Of a stretch of DNA of 64,000 bases, positions 38,232 through 48,800 are shown in pieces (within the stretch, counting starts at the first letter, position 1; each line of letters begins with the position of its first letter). This DNA comes from Enterocytospora artemiae. Taxonomy: Eukaryota; Microsporidia. Made by a program: the position numbers and the translations under genes. Location: the NCBI GenBank assembly GCA_038659295.1, contig JASNGC010000002.1, positions 1 to 64,000 on the forward strand, in the 5' to 3' direction. The notes under the pieces are model-generated. The model ran no database searches, was not told the DNA's origin, and saw only the letters and a program-made list of their open reading frames with translations.

Positions 38232-38891
38232 CTAATGATTGGCATTGTGTACCTCCTGTAAAATTTGTTGAATGGTTTCAATACTTCCATCACCCATATA
38301 TTCCATTAGTAAAATCTCTCTAGAAGATCTCATAACTACCAATGCCCAATCTGTATAAGTATCCAACTCCAGCCTATTCGGATCCATAATAAATGTAATT
38401 TTGGGGTTTATAGATGGTTTTGAAATATTTCCCACTGAACGATACACTGTTTTATCAATATTTAAACAATAAACCTTTGGTAGAAAAAATTTTTGAATTT
38501 TCAATATTTCGATAACTCTGTTAATCCCTTTTACAATCCCCTTTATGTAAAGCAAGAGATTCTTATTATCATTATTATCGACCATTCTAGAATCAATAAT
38601 TTTAATATCTACATTTAACGATGCATATTTTCCTATAACTTTCTTGTATATTTTATGAAGACAGTTTAAGAGCAGTTTGTTATTGTTGCTAGTTGAAATG
38701 TTCAATCCATTGGAATCTTTAACGTAGGTAATAACAAGAGTGGCTGAGGGGATTCCATTCTTATCTTCTTTCGGAGATTTTTGATTTAGTAAAATAATAT
38801 TGGGATATTCCTCCATGGTATATTCTATGCATTCATTCATATTTCTGTAATCCACTCTTTGATCAATTTCTCGAAGTTGTTGTACTATCAT
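38232..38891 (-). CDS. Possible RNase PH-fold exosome subunit
   Basis: 219 residues, a size fitting the small ring subunits of the RNA exosome. The C-terminal part reads TFIMDPNRLELDTYTDWALVVMRSSREILLMEYMGDGSIETIQQIL, following the second RNase PH domain pattern: D-P at the strand end, a strand of small/aliphatic residues, G-x-G/S, then a helix. The N-terminus (REIDQRVDYRN) faintly resembles the R-x-D-x-R-x-x-x-x-R opening of the family. No catalytic residues are evident, as expected for eukaryotic ring subunits. The ATG follows CTAGCCCCTTTTA. The call is tentative. Confidence 0.45.
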   Translation of the reverse strand: MIVQQLREIDQRVDYRNMNECIEYTMEEYPNIILLNQKSPKEDKNGIPSATLVITYVKDSNGLNISTSNNNKLLLNCLHKIYKKVIGKYASLNVDIKIIDSRMVDNNDNKNLLLYIKGIVKGINRVIEILKIQKFFLPKVYCLNIDKTVYRSVGNISKPSINPKITFIMDPNRLELDTYTDWALVVMRSSREILLMEYMGDGSIETIQQILQEVHNANH

Positions 38892-39313
38892 TAAAAGGGG
38901 CTAGGGAATTTTAAAAGTGTAAGATATTGACTAGGAAACAATAAGGAAGACCAATTTGTCATGTCTTGGTATGGGTTCTGAAAAATAGTCGATAAAAAAT
39001 GGAAAATACCTTTTGGTGATAAAAACAAATTGAGATTTTTCCACCGTAACAAACATAATTCTGATAGTTAACCAATATTATTTAAATACACATTACATAT
39101 ATTGTGTATTTCACTTTATTTACAACTACTAGGAATCTAGCCTGTCTCATTTATAATGATAACTAGAGTACCTCTATTGTCTTGAACTGTTAAAACCATG
39201 GATGATTAAGGATAAAGGTTATACAGAATGTCAGAACGTGCGATTATTGTCTTTAGAACCTATTTTGTACCATTATGTAATTTAACATATTTTTTTCCAA
39301 ATTTTTTGATCCC
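38892..39313. other. Divergent intergenic region
   Basis: 421 bases between a minus-strand and a plus-strand gene, so both promoters lie here. Start-proximal elements are at both ends (AGCCCCTTTTA and TTTTTTGATCCC). Nothing else is seen. Confidence 0.5.
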
Positions 39314-40420
39314 ATGTATTCTTTTGAACAAAAAATTCATCTTATCGAGAGGAATTTACAAGAAATCACAGAAAATGATAGAGTAATCTTACGTAAAATT
39401 GTAGAAAAAAGGCCGCTCAAAATATATTGGGGAACTGCTATTACCGGAAAGCCCCACATTGCCTATTTTTTACCAATTATGAAAATTGTTGATTTTCTCA
39501 ATGCCGGCTGTGAAGTTACAATTCTATTTGCTGATATCCATGGGTTTTTGGATAACTTAAAGGCACCTATTGAGAAAGTAAATTTCAGGTATGATTACTA
39601 CAACAAATTGATCGAGTCTATGCTGGATTCTACAATCAGGGAAAAATACAATAACGGTAGAAGTATACACATTTCTAACAATACTACTAGTTCTGAAATT
39701 TCTAAGCTAGAAAATCTTTCTATCTCATCATCTGAAATGGCTTCTACTAAACATTTTTTGGAATCTGGTCAACTAAAATTTGTGAAAGGCTCAGACTATC
39801 AAAAATCAGAAGATTACGTATTCGATCTATATAAATTAAGCTCGTATACCACTGAAAGAGATGTGAAGCGAGCAGGCGCAGATGTTGTAAAACAATCCGA
39901 TAACTGCTGTTTAAGTTCTTTAATCTATCCGAACATGCAAGCTCTTGATGAAGAGTACTTGAAAGTAGATGCCCAATTTGGTGGAGAAGACCAAAGAAAA
40001 ATATTTATGCATGCAAAAACATTTCTACCAAAAATCGGCTACAAAAAAAGAATTCATCTGATGAATCCTATGATGCCTGGCCTAAATTCAGACAAGATGT
40101 CGTCTTCCGATGAATTTAGCAAGATAGATTTATTAGATACCAAAAAGCAGATATCTAAGAAGATAAATAAATGCTTCTGTGAAGAAGGAAATGAGAAGAC
40201 AGGTATATTGATTATGTTCAAATACATTTTGTTTCCATATTTTTCCAAACCATTTTTTGATTGTGCCACATATGAAGAGTTGGAAAAAAAATTTCAAGGT
40301 AAAGAAATCCATCCAAGTGATTTGAAATGTGTCTGTGCAGAGTATATTGATCGTATGGTAGAACCGATTAGAAATAAAATGAATGAGGATGTGGAAATGA
40401 TAAAACGGGCATACAATTAA
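39314..40420 (+). CDS. YARS: Tyrosyl-tRNA synthetase
   Basis: 368 residues, the length of a cytosolic eukaryotic/archaeal-type enzyme without appended domains. The class I signatures are present: KPHIAY at 46-51 (HIGH motif) after IYWGTAITG, and KMSSS at 261-265 (KMSKS motif). ADIHGFLDNLKAP and VDAQFGGEDQRKIFMHA are the Tyr-binding and catalytic-domain blocks. It charges tRNA-Tyr for cytoplasmic translation. The start follows TTTTTTGATCCC. Confidence 0.92.
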   Translation: MYSFEQKIHLIERNLQEITENDRVILRKIVEKRPLKIYWGTAITGKPHIAYFLPIMKIVDFLNAGCEVTILFADIHGFLDNLKAPIEKVNFRYDYYNKLIESMLDSTIREKYNNGRSIHISNNTTSSEISKLENLSISSSEMASTKHFLESGQLKFVKGSDYQKSEDYVFDLYKLSSYTTERDVKRAGADVVKQSDNCCLSSLIYPNMQALDEEYLKVDAQFGGEDQRKIFMHAKTFLPKIGYKKRIHLMNPMMPGLNSDKMSSSDEFSKIDLLDTKKQISKKINKCFCEEGNEKTGILIMFKYILFPYFSKPFFDCATYEELEKKFQGKEIHPSDLKCVCAEYIDRMVEPIRNKMNEDVEMIKRAYN

Positions 40421-40597
40421 TAAAATAAATATCACTTGCTTAAATAAAAAATAGCCTTTTCACAGGATTAAAGTGTTTATTCGAAATTTCGTATCAAATG
40501 AATCTAACCTTACATTGTTATATACTATTTCAATTAAACCTTCCAATGATGCTAAGTACAGAAACAATATATCTGTAGTGTATGCCTTGATCAGTAT

Positions 40598-42190
40598 TTA
40601 AACTAATGTTTGCTTTATTTTCAACTCCTTTATCTTAGTTACTAGAGCATTTATAATATTTCGATATTTAATGTTTAAACTCTTTTCTATTTTCAGTTCT
40701 CTATCTATTATTTCTTCTTTACTCTCCAAACCTTGCATTTCCTGAACTATATTTAATCCTTGTTGAGCCAGTCTATCGATTGTATTTTCAAAACTATCTA
40801 TTGTTTCCATAGAACTAGTTTCATGCAAAAACTTAGAGTTATAAGCCCCGCTTATTTCTTCTATGGAGGTTTTCTTTATATTCCTGTACTCATCTTTCAT
40901 ACACAAAGTTGATTTTCTAAAACTATAATTTTTACCTGTAGTATTTGGCCTAGTATTGGCCATGCTGTTCTGATCTAACATTTCAATCAACCTAGAGATC
41001 TCATGATTCTTTTGATTGAGAGTAAAAGTAACTTGTTCCAACTTATTTTTTTCTTTCTCTAGTTCACTATCTTTCCGTTTAATTGTTTCATTCTGTTTTT
41101 GGATCAAATCATCCTGCAGTCTTAATTGATTCTCCAATGCTTGAATTCTTTTATTTATTTCTGTATTATTATGCTCAAGATGAAAAATATCACTTTTTTC
41201 GGAATTATCCTGAACAAGGCTCAATTTACTAAATTTTTGATTTTTACCTGAATTGTTTATATAATCATTGGATAGAAGGATAGTATTCTGATCAGATGAT
41301 ACATTATTTTCCATGACCTGCACAATTTCGTCTCCATTCCTTATTTCTGCCACGTCTATAGATAACTGATTCATCACAGTCTCATCCATGCCACACAAGT
41401 TTGGTTTTTTATTTATATCGTATGAATATGTAAAACTATTTTCAGGAACAGTTGTTTGAAATATATTCTCGGTTGAGAAGTTTTTACTTCGAAGCAAAGA
41501 ACCCGAAACTGAAGATCTATTGTCTTTTTTAGAAGAATGATTAATATTTTTATAGTATTGGTCTTGTATATTAGTAGATTTACATTTCTCTCTAAACCTA
41601 CTATGGCAATCCTTTGATATTGAACTACAGGCTTCAATATCAAATTCTAAGGAATTAAAATTAGCTTTCTCTATATTTTCATTAACATATCTATTTATAA
41701 TATCTGTTTTTAATAACTCAGCTCTCCAAAATGATTGCATAGAGCTAGATAATAAATTTCCTACCGATGTCTGTCCAAAAGAATCAATGAAGCAATACTT
41801 TACCCTCTGGCTACAGCCATCCATATCAAAAGATGTCCGTGACTCATCACAGGTTGATTTCTCTGGCTTATGTGGAATCATTGAAGCAACATCCACATTA
41901 TTGCTCTTAATACATGAATGTTGGTCTGATTTCGTGGAAATTTTTGAATTATTCTCTAATATGTCTATAGAAGAATAAATCACAGGACAGTTTTGATTAA
42001 AATATTTATCAGATTGAAGTGCATTTCTTAACTCTCTACTATTACACTGTGATTGATCAGAATTGAAACCACCTGAATTCAGTATAAGATTGTTGCCATC
42101 ATTTACACTAGTGTCTTCTATATTGGAAACCATATCCGTGATATCTTCCTTAGAAATTTGGGTTTTATTTAAATCGCTATTAAAAAACAT
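40598..42190 (-). CDS. Hypothetical coiled-coil protein
   Basis: 530 residues from the ATG at 42190, chosen because CATTTTCTGAACCC directly precedes it; an open frame eight codons longer begins with TTG. The first 330 residues are polar, Ser/Asn-rich and low in recognised structure. A strong coiled coil lies at about 340-400 (NKRIQALENQLRLQDDLIQ, ETIKRKDSELEKEKNKLEQV) and a second at about 455-530. It could be a spindle-pole, kinetochore or vesicle-tether protein, but nothing in the sequence decides this. Confidence 0.55.
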   Translation of the reverse strand: MFFNSDLNKTQISKEDITDMVSNIEDTSVNDGNNLILNSGGFNSDQSQCNSRELRNALQSDKYFNQNCPVIYSSIDILENNSKISTKSDQHSCIKSNNVDVASMIPHKPEKSTCDESRTSFDMDGCSQRVKYCFIDSFGQTSVGNLLSSSMQSFWRAELLKTDIINRYVNENIEKANFNSLEFDIEACSSISKDCHSRFREKCKSTNIQDQYYKNINHSSKKDNRSSVSGSLLRSKNFSTENIFQTTVPENSFTYSYDINKKPNLCGMDETVMNQLSIDVAEIRNGDEIVQVMENNVSSDQNTILLSNDYINNSGKNQKFSKLSLVQDNSEKSDIFHLEHNNTEINKRIQALENQLRLQDDLIQKQNETIKRKDSELEKEKNKLEQVTFTLNQKNHEISRLIEMLDQNSMANTRPNTTGKNYSFRKSTLCMKDEYRNIKKTSIEEISGAYNSKFLHETSSMETIDSFENTIDRLAQQGLNIVQEMQGLESKEEIIDRELKIEKSLNIKYRNIINALVTKIKELKIKQTLV

Positions 42191-42204
42191 GGGTTCAGAA
42201 AATG
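42191..42204 (-). promoter_or_regulatory. Start-proximal CCC element
   Basis: Minus-strand TTTTCTGAACCC directly before the ATG at 42190. It decides the start of the coiled-coil gene. Confidence 0.6.
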
Positions 42205-42441
42205 AAAATGTCAATGCTCATAAAACACAAATCTAATAGAATACACTTGCATAGTATAGCATAAAAATTCCACTATAAAGCGCAAATAAATATATGCATC
42301 CAACAGCCAAATATAACATATGAAAAGCTTCAACCACTTAAGACAATAGGCATTATAAAACAACATTTACATTCTATTCTTATTTCATTTCTCTATGTAG
42401 CATATGCATCTGTATTAAATTTTTTTGAGCCCCGCTTTCCA

Positions 42442-44046
42442 ATGAAGGATTATAAATGTCCCAGACGCCGAAAAGATAAATCTCAAATTTCTACAATTGA
42501 TAAAGTACTTGATCCCAAAACGCTTGAGATTTTAAAAAATCTTCAGTCCCGTAATAAACTGTATGATTTGAGTGGATGTATATCAACTGGCAAAGAGGCT
42601 AATGTTTATACCGGAATGTGCTCATTGGAATTAAATTCTAAGTTTACTCAACTGGACACCACACCCAATACCAGTCCTGATTGCGATACTATTTTGAATA
42701 ATCCTTGTTGTAAAGGTACCATAAGTTTTGTGGATGACAATTTGTCAAGCTTATGTTCCGACAACAATTTTGTCCCTTGTGCTATTAAAATATATAAAAC
42801 CTCAACCATGTGTTTTAAAGATAGAATAAAGTATATTATCAACGAGAAGAGATTCAATAGCTTTTGTGTAGGAAACTCTAGAAAACTCATAAAAATATGG
42901 TCTGAGAAGGAAGTGAGGAATTTAAAAAGATTGAGAAAGCATGGCATACTATGTCCTCGTCCACTGTATTTAAAGAAAAGCATACTGATAATGACTATGG
43001 TAGATGCAGTTTCCAACAATAGCGTCATATCTTTGGATTCTAATAATAGGTCTGCTACTTGCAGCATAAAGTTAAATATTGCTCCAAGATTGAAAGATTT
43101 TCTGCCCCATCAGATATATGCCAATACTGTTAAAGATGCTTTTCCATCATGCACCCATAGTGATGTGTATGCGTTTACAATTTTGTACAATCAGTCTATT
43201 AAGCTCTTGGCTGATATGTTCCAAAAGGCTGGGTTAGTACATGCTGATTTTAGTGAATACAACCTGCTGGTTAGTATTAAATTAGAAAAAGGGTTTATTT
43301 TGGAAAATAACACGTTGCAATTATTTGTAATTGATGTAGGCCAGAGTGTAGAAAGAAATCATGAAAATGCATTGACATTCCTAGTAATTGATATTTTGAA
43401 TAATAATGTATTTTTTAAAAACAAAGGTGTGGATGTGAGGGATGAAAAAGAGATATTTACGGAGGTTACTGGATTAAAAATACCCGAATATTTGCAAGAC
43501 ATCAAACTTAACAAGGAGTCATTCATACCTAGTAATTTGAGTGAAATATCAAATTTGGAAGATGTTAAATTATTTATCGAGGCATATAGGGAAATAAAAG
43601 GAACTAGTGCTGAATCTGAGGATGTTGATGATATTATTGATAGTGATTACCTGAGTAGTGATGAGATTGTGGATGACGATGATATATTAGATGGAGATCA
43701 TACACTGTATGATGATACAGAATCGCAATCTGATGCTTCTTGTTCATCGAGTGAAGACACTAGTCAAGATTCCACTTATAATGATAGTGAGAGCAGTTTA
43801 AAGCATACAGAAAGCTATAGTTCAGAAATGGATCAGTCCGTTGGGTCATATGTTGCCTCAGAAAATATTAATATTTTAGTTCGAAAACCAAGTAAAAATG
43901 CAGACTTTAATAGGGAAATCAACAAGCTGAGAAAGAAAATGGTCAAGGAATTAAATATTGAGCGAAGAAAAAATAGAGTTGATAAAAAGAAAATTACGAA
44001 GAAAAAGGACAGAAACAAAAAGAAATCGAGACATAATAGAAAGTAA
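42442..44046 (+). CDS. RIO1: RIO1 family atypical protein kinase
   Basis: 534 residues. The RIO signature is clear: STGKEANVY at 48-56 (flexible P-loop), the ATP lysine in CAIKIYK (K116), VHADFSEYN with H267/D269 (catalytic loop), and FVIDVGQS with D298 (metal loop). The segment from about 60 to 112 between P-loop and lysine contains a Ser/Asp-rich insert longer than usual. The C-terminus has a very acidic stretch (about 390-450) and a Lys/Arg-rich tail (about 495-534). Rio1 acts in the last steps of 40S maturation, matching the Bms1, Cbf5 and Rrb1-like genes nearby. The start follows GAGCCCCGCTTTCCA. Confidence 0.9.
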   Translation: MKDYKCPRRRKDKSQISTIDKVLDPKTLEILKNLQSRNKLYDLSGCISTGKEANVYTGMCSLELNSKFTQLDTTPNTSPDCDTILNNPCCKGTISFVDDNLSSLCSDNNFVPCAIKIYKTSTMCFKDRIKYIINEKRFNSFCVGNSRKLIKIWSEKEVRNLKRLRKHGILCPRPLYLKKSILIMTMVDAVSNNSVISLDSNNRSATCSIKLNIAPRLKDFLPHQIYANTVKDAFPSCTHSDVYAFTILYNQSIKLLADMFQKAGLVHADFSEYNLLVSIKLEKGFILENNTLQLFVIDVGQSVERNHENALTFLVIDILNNNVFFKNKGVDVRDEKEIFTEVTGLKIPEYLQDIKLNKESFIPSNLSEISNLEDVKLFIEAYREIKGTSAESEDVDDIIDSDYLSSDEIVDDDDILDGDHTLYDDTESQSDASCSSSEDTSQDSTYNDSESSLKHTESYSSEMDQSVGSYVASENINILVRKPSKNADFNREINKLRKKMVKELNIERRKNRVDKKKITKKKDRNKKKSRHNRK

Positions 44047-44559
44047 TGTGTATTATGAAGCATTGAAATTCTTAAATAAAGTGATTAAGTAAGAGAATTG
44101 TGAGATTTTAGTTACTGCAACAGTAATAGATTTTCTAATAAAATAGAATACGTCCTTTATTTTGTAACTAGTTGAATTATGATGACGAACTGCCAAACTA
44201 GATGCTTTCTACAGTGTTAAAGTTAGTAAACTAACTTTTATTCTGAATAATGTTTATTCATAAAAATACCATTGATAAATTAATGAAATATTTTGTTTGG
44301 TAATCTTCCAAGCTCTACTCTGAACAGTTTAATGGATGATATGTTTGGAATTGAAATATGATCAGTGGTTTTAGATAATAATAAAGTAACCAATAACCTA
44401 AAAAGCTAGCCAAGCAAATATATCATATACCATTATCATATTCTTTTTATAAAAAAATTACAAAATATGAAGCATTATGGAAACTGCAAGAACACAGTAA
44501 AACCATCTAAATGAATATTGTTTTATCATATATCTACTGTAATTCAAAATCTCTGAATT
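44047..44559. other. Intergenic region between convergent genes
   Basis: 513 AT-rich bases holding the 3' ends of the RIO1 and CAP-Gly genes. AATAAA-like motifs occur at about 44075 and 44138. No gene is seen. Confidence 0.5.
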
Positions 44560-45363
44560 TTATACCTCAATGTTGTATTTTCCCATAATTTTGCAAAATT
44601 CTTCATACAATGAATCAACTTGGACGAAATCTTTCTTTAAATACATTTGAAATATTTGGAAAATCAATCTTATAATTCTTAAATCATCACTTGAATAATC
44701 AGTAACATTTTTCTTAATAGAAGCATTTCTATTGTTTTTAAGCTTTTGAAATATATTTGCGACAGATTTTTCTAGTTTCTCTAGTTTTTCCAAATGTACT
44801 TTCAGTCTGTCGAGTATGTCCGCAGAATTCTCTTTGCTAGGTAACATTTGAGTTAAAATATCGGTATCCTGTTTATCTTTAAAATGTTTGATAGGTTCTT
44901 CGTCATTGAGATTTGGGCTGGAATTTCTTGTAATATGTGAGACGATTTGAGAATTCCGACTATTAAACTCTACAGGACACTCGCTGTAACTTTGATATGT
45001 ACTCTCTTCATTTTCCTGAATAGGAGGCTTACTTACCAAATCAACCGTATCGTTGGTTTTAATAGAATATTTTTGTAATAATTTTTTTATTTGATCTTGT
45101 TCTTCAGAGTTGTTAAATGTCTTAGTTTTGTTATCATCGACACTGTTTATTCTGTCATATTTTATAAATATACCATGATTTTTTTCACATTCAAAATACC
45201 TTTTCCCATTATAGCTACCATCATTTCTTCCAGAACCTCTATCGAGTTCCACACCAACCCATTCACCACACTTGCCTTCAATGCGTCCAATATATCGAAT
45301 TATTCCAAACAACTCCTTGTTCTTATTATTTAACTTAATTCTATCATTCACGGAAATTGACAT
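44560..45363 (-). CDS. CAP-Gly domain microtubule-binding protein
   Basis: 267 residues from the ATG at 45363; the longer frame starting TTG at 45450 is rejected. Residues about 1-73 are a CAP-Gly domain: FGIIRYIG, GEWVGVELD, and GRNDGSYNGKRYFEC with GRNDG at 45-49 in place of the canonical GKNDG, then HGIFIKYDRI. The middle is disordered and Ser-rich. A coiled coil lies near 185-215 (ILDRLKVHLEKLEKLEKSV). An N-terminal CAP-Gly followed by coiled coil fits the Bik1/CLIP-170 or dynactin p150 type better than tubulin cofactor B, whose CAP-Gly is C-terminal. Confidence 0.75.
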   Translation of the reverse strand: MSISVNDRIKLNNKNKELFGIIRYIGRIEGKCGEWVGVELDRGSGRNDGSYNGKRYFECEKNHGIFIKYDRINSVDDNKTKTFNNSEEQDQIKKLLQKYSIKTNDTVDLVSKPPIQENEESTYQSYSECPVEFNSRNSQIVSHITRNSSPNLNDEEPIKHFKDKQDTDILTQMLPSKENSADILDRLKVHLEKLEKLEKSVANIFQKLKNNRNASIKKNVTDYSSDDLRIIRLIFQIFQMYLKKDFVQVDSLYEEFCKIMGKYNIEV

Positions 45364-45380
45364 ATAAATAAGGATAGAAA
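45364..45380 (-). promoter_or_regulatory. Start-proximal T/CC element of CAP-Gly gene
   Basis: Minus-strand TTTCTATCCTTATTTAT ends at the ATG at 45363 and decides the start. Confidence 0.5.
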
Positions 45381-45680
45381 CGTCGTAAATAAAAAATATT
45401 TTTACAGATTTGGCTGTTGTATCATTATACATTATAAGTAATATCGACAAATATATTCTATTGATAGTGGTTCCGCTTCTTCATAGTGTTATCAGATTTT
45501 AAATAGAGTATAAATAAGAATACAATTGGTTAAGTGCATCTTTGGATTATATCCCTAATTTTAGATACATTATTATCAGATACAATCTTCATTACACATT
45601 TGTAGCTTACTAATGGATCTTCAGAAGTATATTCTTGTTGCTTGCATAGCTTTTTCATTTAGTTTATCTTTAACCATTTG

Positions 45681-45694
45681 TTTGTTCGCCCTTG
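45681..45694 (+). promoter_or_regulatory. Start-proximal CCC element
   Basis: TTTGTTCGCCCTTG directly before the ATG at 45695. It places the start one codon after the TTG of the open frame. Confidence 0.6.
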
Positions 45695-46825
45695 ATGCGT
45701 TTGGTAGATTTGAGAGATAGAAGAGAATTCCTTATTTTACAACAGAAGAAACTAACCAGAAAGCTAGAAGAATTTGTTTCAGAAAACATAGAAGAAATAG
45801 ATAAAATAATGAACAACAAACCTGAAAGAATATTGGATATGGAAGAAGTTATCATCAGTTCCTCTAATTGTGAAGATGAGGTTTCAAGTGGTGCAAACAA
45901 TCGGCAATCAGGTATATTAAAGGACGAAACTGGATTTATAGAGTATTTTTCTCCCAAATCTTTATCACATAGTTATATAAACTTACACTATTATGTCCTA
46001 TACAAATGTAACTTATTCGTAGAAATGTCCAATTCTCAGATCGAGAACATTTTTAGAAATTTAATATATTCGAAAATCAAAATTGATGTTATGGATTTGG
46101 AAAAAATTATTATTATAAATGAAACTTTTAAGTGTATTAGAGAGAAAGTTATGAAGAAAATAGATAATGTGGATTGCATTGATGAAACAGGCAATTATAT
46201 TGCTGGTAAATCTATTCAAAACAATGATATGGTAAGTTCTAGTAACAATTCGAGTATTCTGGTAAATATTAATTCTGGAGACATTAGAATTAACTCTACT
46301 GTGTTGTTACCTGATAATAATATTAACCAAACCTCTATCAACTCTATTTTTAAGAATGATTTGTTTGCATTTCCCAATTTGGAAATGCTATTTAATAAGG
46401 AATTTGTGATTAATTTAAAAAACATTAATAAGATTAGTGAAGAGAGAAAGCTATTGGAAATTACCAAAAAGATAAGTGAAATTGTAGAGATGAGTGTAGA
46501 AGATGCAAAATACCTAAGTACATTAGAATATTATGACACATATGGATATAATGAAATTATACCAAGAATGTTGTGTTTTGGTAACTCAACCTATATAAAT
46601 GCAGAGTATGAAGCAACCAGCTCAAGAAATACAAATGTTGTAGACGAATCTAACTCTACAAATGTATTGCGGTCTAACCTTATTGAGATAATAGATTCTC
46701 TTGGTGAGAATAAGATTCCAATATTAAACTTTTTACTGAATATAGCACCTGGCTTGAAAATTGATGTGAAAAAGTATAAAAATGATAAAATGTATTATTT
46801 GGTACAATGGGCTGAAATATTGTAA
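45695..46825 (+). CDS. Hypothetical protein
   Basis: 376 residues, no family recognised. A helical, charged N-terminus (MRLVDLRDRREFLILQQKKLTRKLEEF) may form a short coiled coil. An acidic, Ser-rich linker follows at about 55-75. The folded part contains LHYYVLYKCNLFVEMS near 100, and the C-terminus ends IPILNFLLNIAPGLKIDVKKY...YYLVQWAEIL. No signal peptide or membrane segment is seen. The upstream CCC element and AT-rich codon use like its neighbours support a real gene. Confidence 0.6.
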   Translation: MRLVDLRDRREFLILQQKKLTRKLEEFVSENIEEIDKIMNNKPERILDMEEVIISSSNCEDEVSSGANNRQSGILKDETGFIEYFSPKSLSHSYINLHYYVLYKCNLFVEMSNSQIENIFRNLIYSKIKIDVMDLEKIIIINETFKCIREKVMKKIDNVDCIDETGNYIAGKSIQNNDMVSSSNNSSILVNINSGDIRINSTVLLPDNNINQTSINSIFKNDLFAFPNLEMLFNKEFVINLKNINKISEERKLLEITKKISEIVEMSVEDAKYLSTLEYYDTYGYNEIIPRMLCFGNSTYINAEYEATSSRNTNVVDESNSTNVLRSNLIEIIDSLGENKIPILNFLLNIAPGLKIDVKKYKNDKMYYLVQWAEIL

Positions 46826-47493
46826 CTAACTAATAAAATCACAGAATATATATAGTCAATAAAGTTACAGATATGTTTTAATATGCTAAATGGTGTTAAA
46901 TCTTGGAGATTCATTTGATCATAGACTTAAATGTCAATCTTTATACTAACCTAATTCGTTTTAATTATGCAATCTTGTAATAATCCACACGTCCTTGATT
47001 TGAATATATTCTCTAACATCATTACATAATCAACTATTATTAAGACTTTGGTGAGTATAATTTTCACATGGATATTAAAGCAATACTATATCAAATCATC
47101 ATTTCTAACAAAAGAACAATGAATTGTGTTGATTTTTGAAGCTTACGGCTTAAAACCATACTTTCACTGTAGAACATACCATAAAGTTTATGATATCGAT
47201 ATATTATTACAAGGTTACCTGTGAAAACATATACTTTTACCAGTTAATTAAGCAGGGGATTCAAGGTTTAAGAATAAACATTTGGTAAATGAATGTATTG
47301 CAATTAATATTTGTAGTATTATGTGACAAACAACAGTTTTCATTACTATTAGTATACTTTCTTTGACTTAATTTATGAGAATTTAAATATAGAAAGAACT
47401 TATTTAATAAATATGAATACAAAATTTTGGACCAAAATTAATTAACCAATTACGGTCATTATAATATAGGAATATTTTTGTTCTACTCCCATA
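46826..47493. other. AT-rich intergenic region upstream of the folate block
   Basis: 668 bases. No gene, tRNA or repeat is recognised. It ends in TTTTTGTTCTACTCCCATA, the start element of the CADD-like gene. Confidence 0.5.
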
Positions 47494-48180
47494 ATGAGGT
47501 TTATAGATGATCTCAATGACGAGTTAGAAAAATTGTTTTTGCTGAAGCATCCATTTTATGAAGCATGGACGGAGGGAACCATACCAATAGAAATTTTAAG
47601 GTTGTATGGACAAGAGTACTCTCACCATGTGGCTGCGTTTCCAAGATACATCAGCCAAATTCATGCATTGTGTGATGATATTGAATGCAGGCAAGTCCTA
47701 CTCAATAACTTGATTGAAGAGGAGAAAGGAGAAAAGAATCATCCTGAGCTGTGGATGCAGTTCATTGATGGAATGGGTGGATCACGAGATTTCAGTAGAG
47801 AGGCACAGGTAGAAGAATCAAGGCAATTGGTTGATAAATATTATGACTTGGTGAAGACTGATTATGCAACAGGACTTGGAGCTTTGTACGCTTATGAGAG
47901 ACAAACATCAGAGGTATCTAAATCGAAGATGAATGGGCTAATGGAGCATTATGGAATCAAAGACTCTAGAACCTTAGAGTTTTTTGCAGTTCATTCCGAA
48001 GTTGATATTTGGCATACAGAAGAGCTTATAGGTCTGCTGAACAAACTTGATGAAAATTCTCAAAAACAAGCTTTTAAAGGGGCTATTGAGGGAGCAAAGT
48101 TATTATGGGGATTTCTTGATGGAATGGAGAGGCAGAGATTATCATTAGGTAAGGCTATTAATTTGGATCTATCTAAATAA
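47494..48180 (+). CDS. CADD-family protein, probable self-sacrificing pABA synthase
   Basis: 228 residues, TenA/PqqC-like haem-oxygenase fold, single domain. Its sequence is clearly of the CADD type: KHPFYEAWTEG, EYSHHVAAFPRYISQIHALCDD, LIEEEKGEKNHPELW, GLGALYAYERQ and FAVHSEVDIWHTEE. The dimetal ligands expected for CADD are all in place (E76, H83, E135, H167, D171, H174). So are the tyrosine thought to become pABA (Y22), a second active-site tyrosine (Y38) and the lysine proposed as amino donor (K145). In Chlamydia CADD replaces PabABC for 4-aminobenzoate. Here it sits beside FolE, FolC and a FolB-HPPK-DHPS fusion, which supports the same job. A thiaminase-II role is less likely. Bacterial origin is inferred. 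Confidence 0.82.
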   Translation: MRFIDDLNDELEKLFLLKHPFYEAWTEGTIPIEILRLYGQEYSHHVAAFPRYISQIHALCDDIECRQVLLNNLIEEEKGEKNHPELWMQFIDGMGGSRDFSREAQVEESRQLVDKYYDLVKTDYATGLGALYAYERQTSEVSKSKMNGLMEHYGIKDSRTLEFFAVHSEVDIWHTEELIGLLNKLDENSQKQAFKGAIEGAKLLWGFLDGMERQRLSLGKAINLDLSK

Positions 48181-48800
48181 AATTGTAGTGCAATCAATAT
48201 GCTTTGAAATCATCTAATTTAAACAATTGTGTTACTCGAAATACGGATTATCCACATAGATGTTGATACATACCATTCTGTTAATTAGTAATTCTGAGTA
48301 ATAGATTCTCTTAACTCGTTATTATGTTATTTCTATCCATTTAATATTCTTACCTCTATATGTATTACCTTCACAACAACCATAATTCATAATTATAACT
48401 AGTTTAAGCTATTATCTGAATTAAAATTTCAAAGGTTCATTTGCTATAGTCTAATGAGTCATTATAACTAGTATTTTTGTATCTGAAAAGTATATCATTT
48501 TTATCCATTAATTTTCCTTCAATTTTGTATTAAAAACATTTGAATGAAAATCAACATTTAAGGTATTTTTGGTAATATAATTGTTATCAATTTAGCCTTT
48601 CATTGTATCAGTATATTTGTCACTTCTCTAACAATTTTTAAAAACATGAAGCCAGTTAATTATACATAAGATTTCTACAATTTATGAGAATGTTCTTTTG
48701 GCTTCAATGATACCTCAGTAAAGTGTTGGAACAAACACTAATTTTTTAAATCAGTATTTCATTCACGTGACTAAAATTTTAATTTTAGAATATCCTTTAA
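48181..48800. other. AT-rich intergenic region
   Basis: 620 bases between the CADD-like gene and GTP cyclohydrolase I. No gene is seen. Because the gap is large and AT-rich, the two genes are probably separate transcripts rather than an operon. Confidence 0.5.

Noticed and set aside
47494..48180. TenA thiaminase II for thiamine salvage
   Set aside because: CADD-type residues (Y22, K145, full dimetal ligand set) and the folate neighbours fit a pABA role better; no thiamine genes are nearby.
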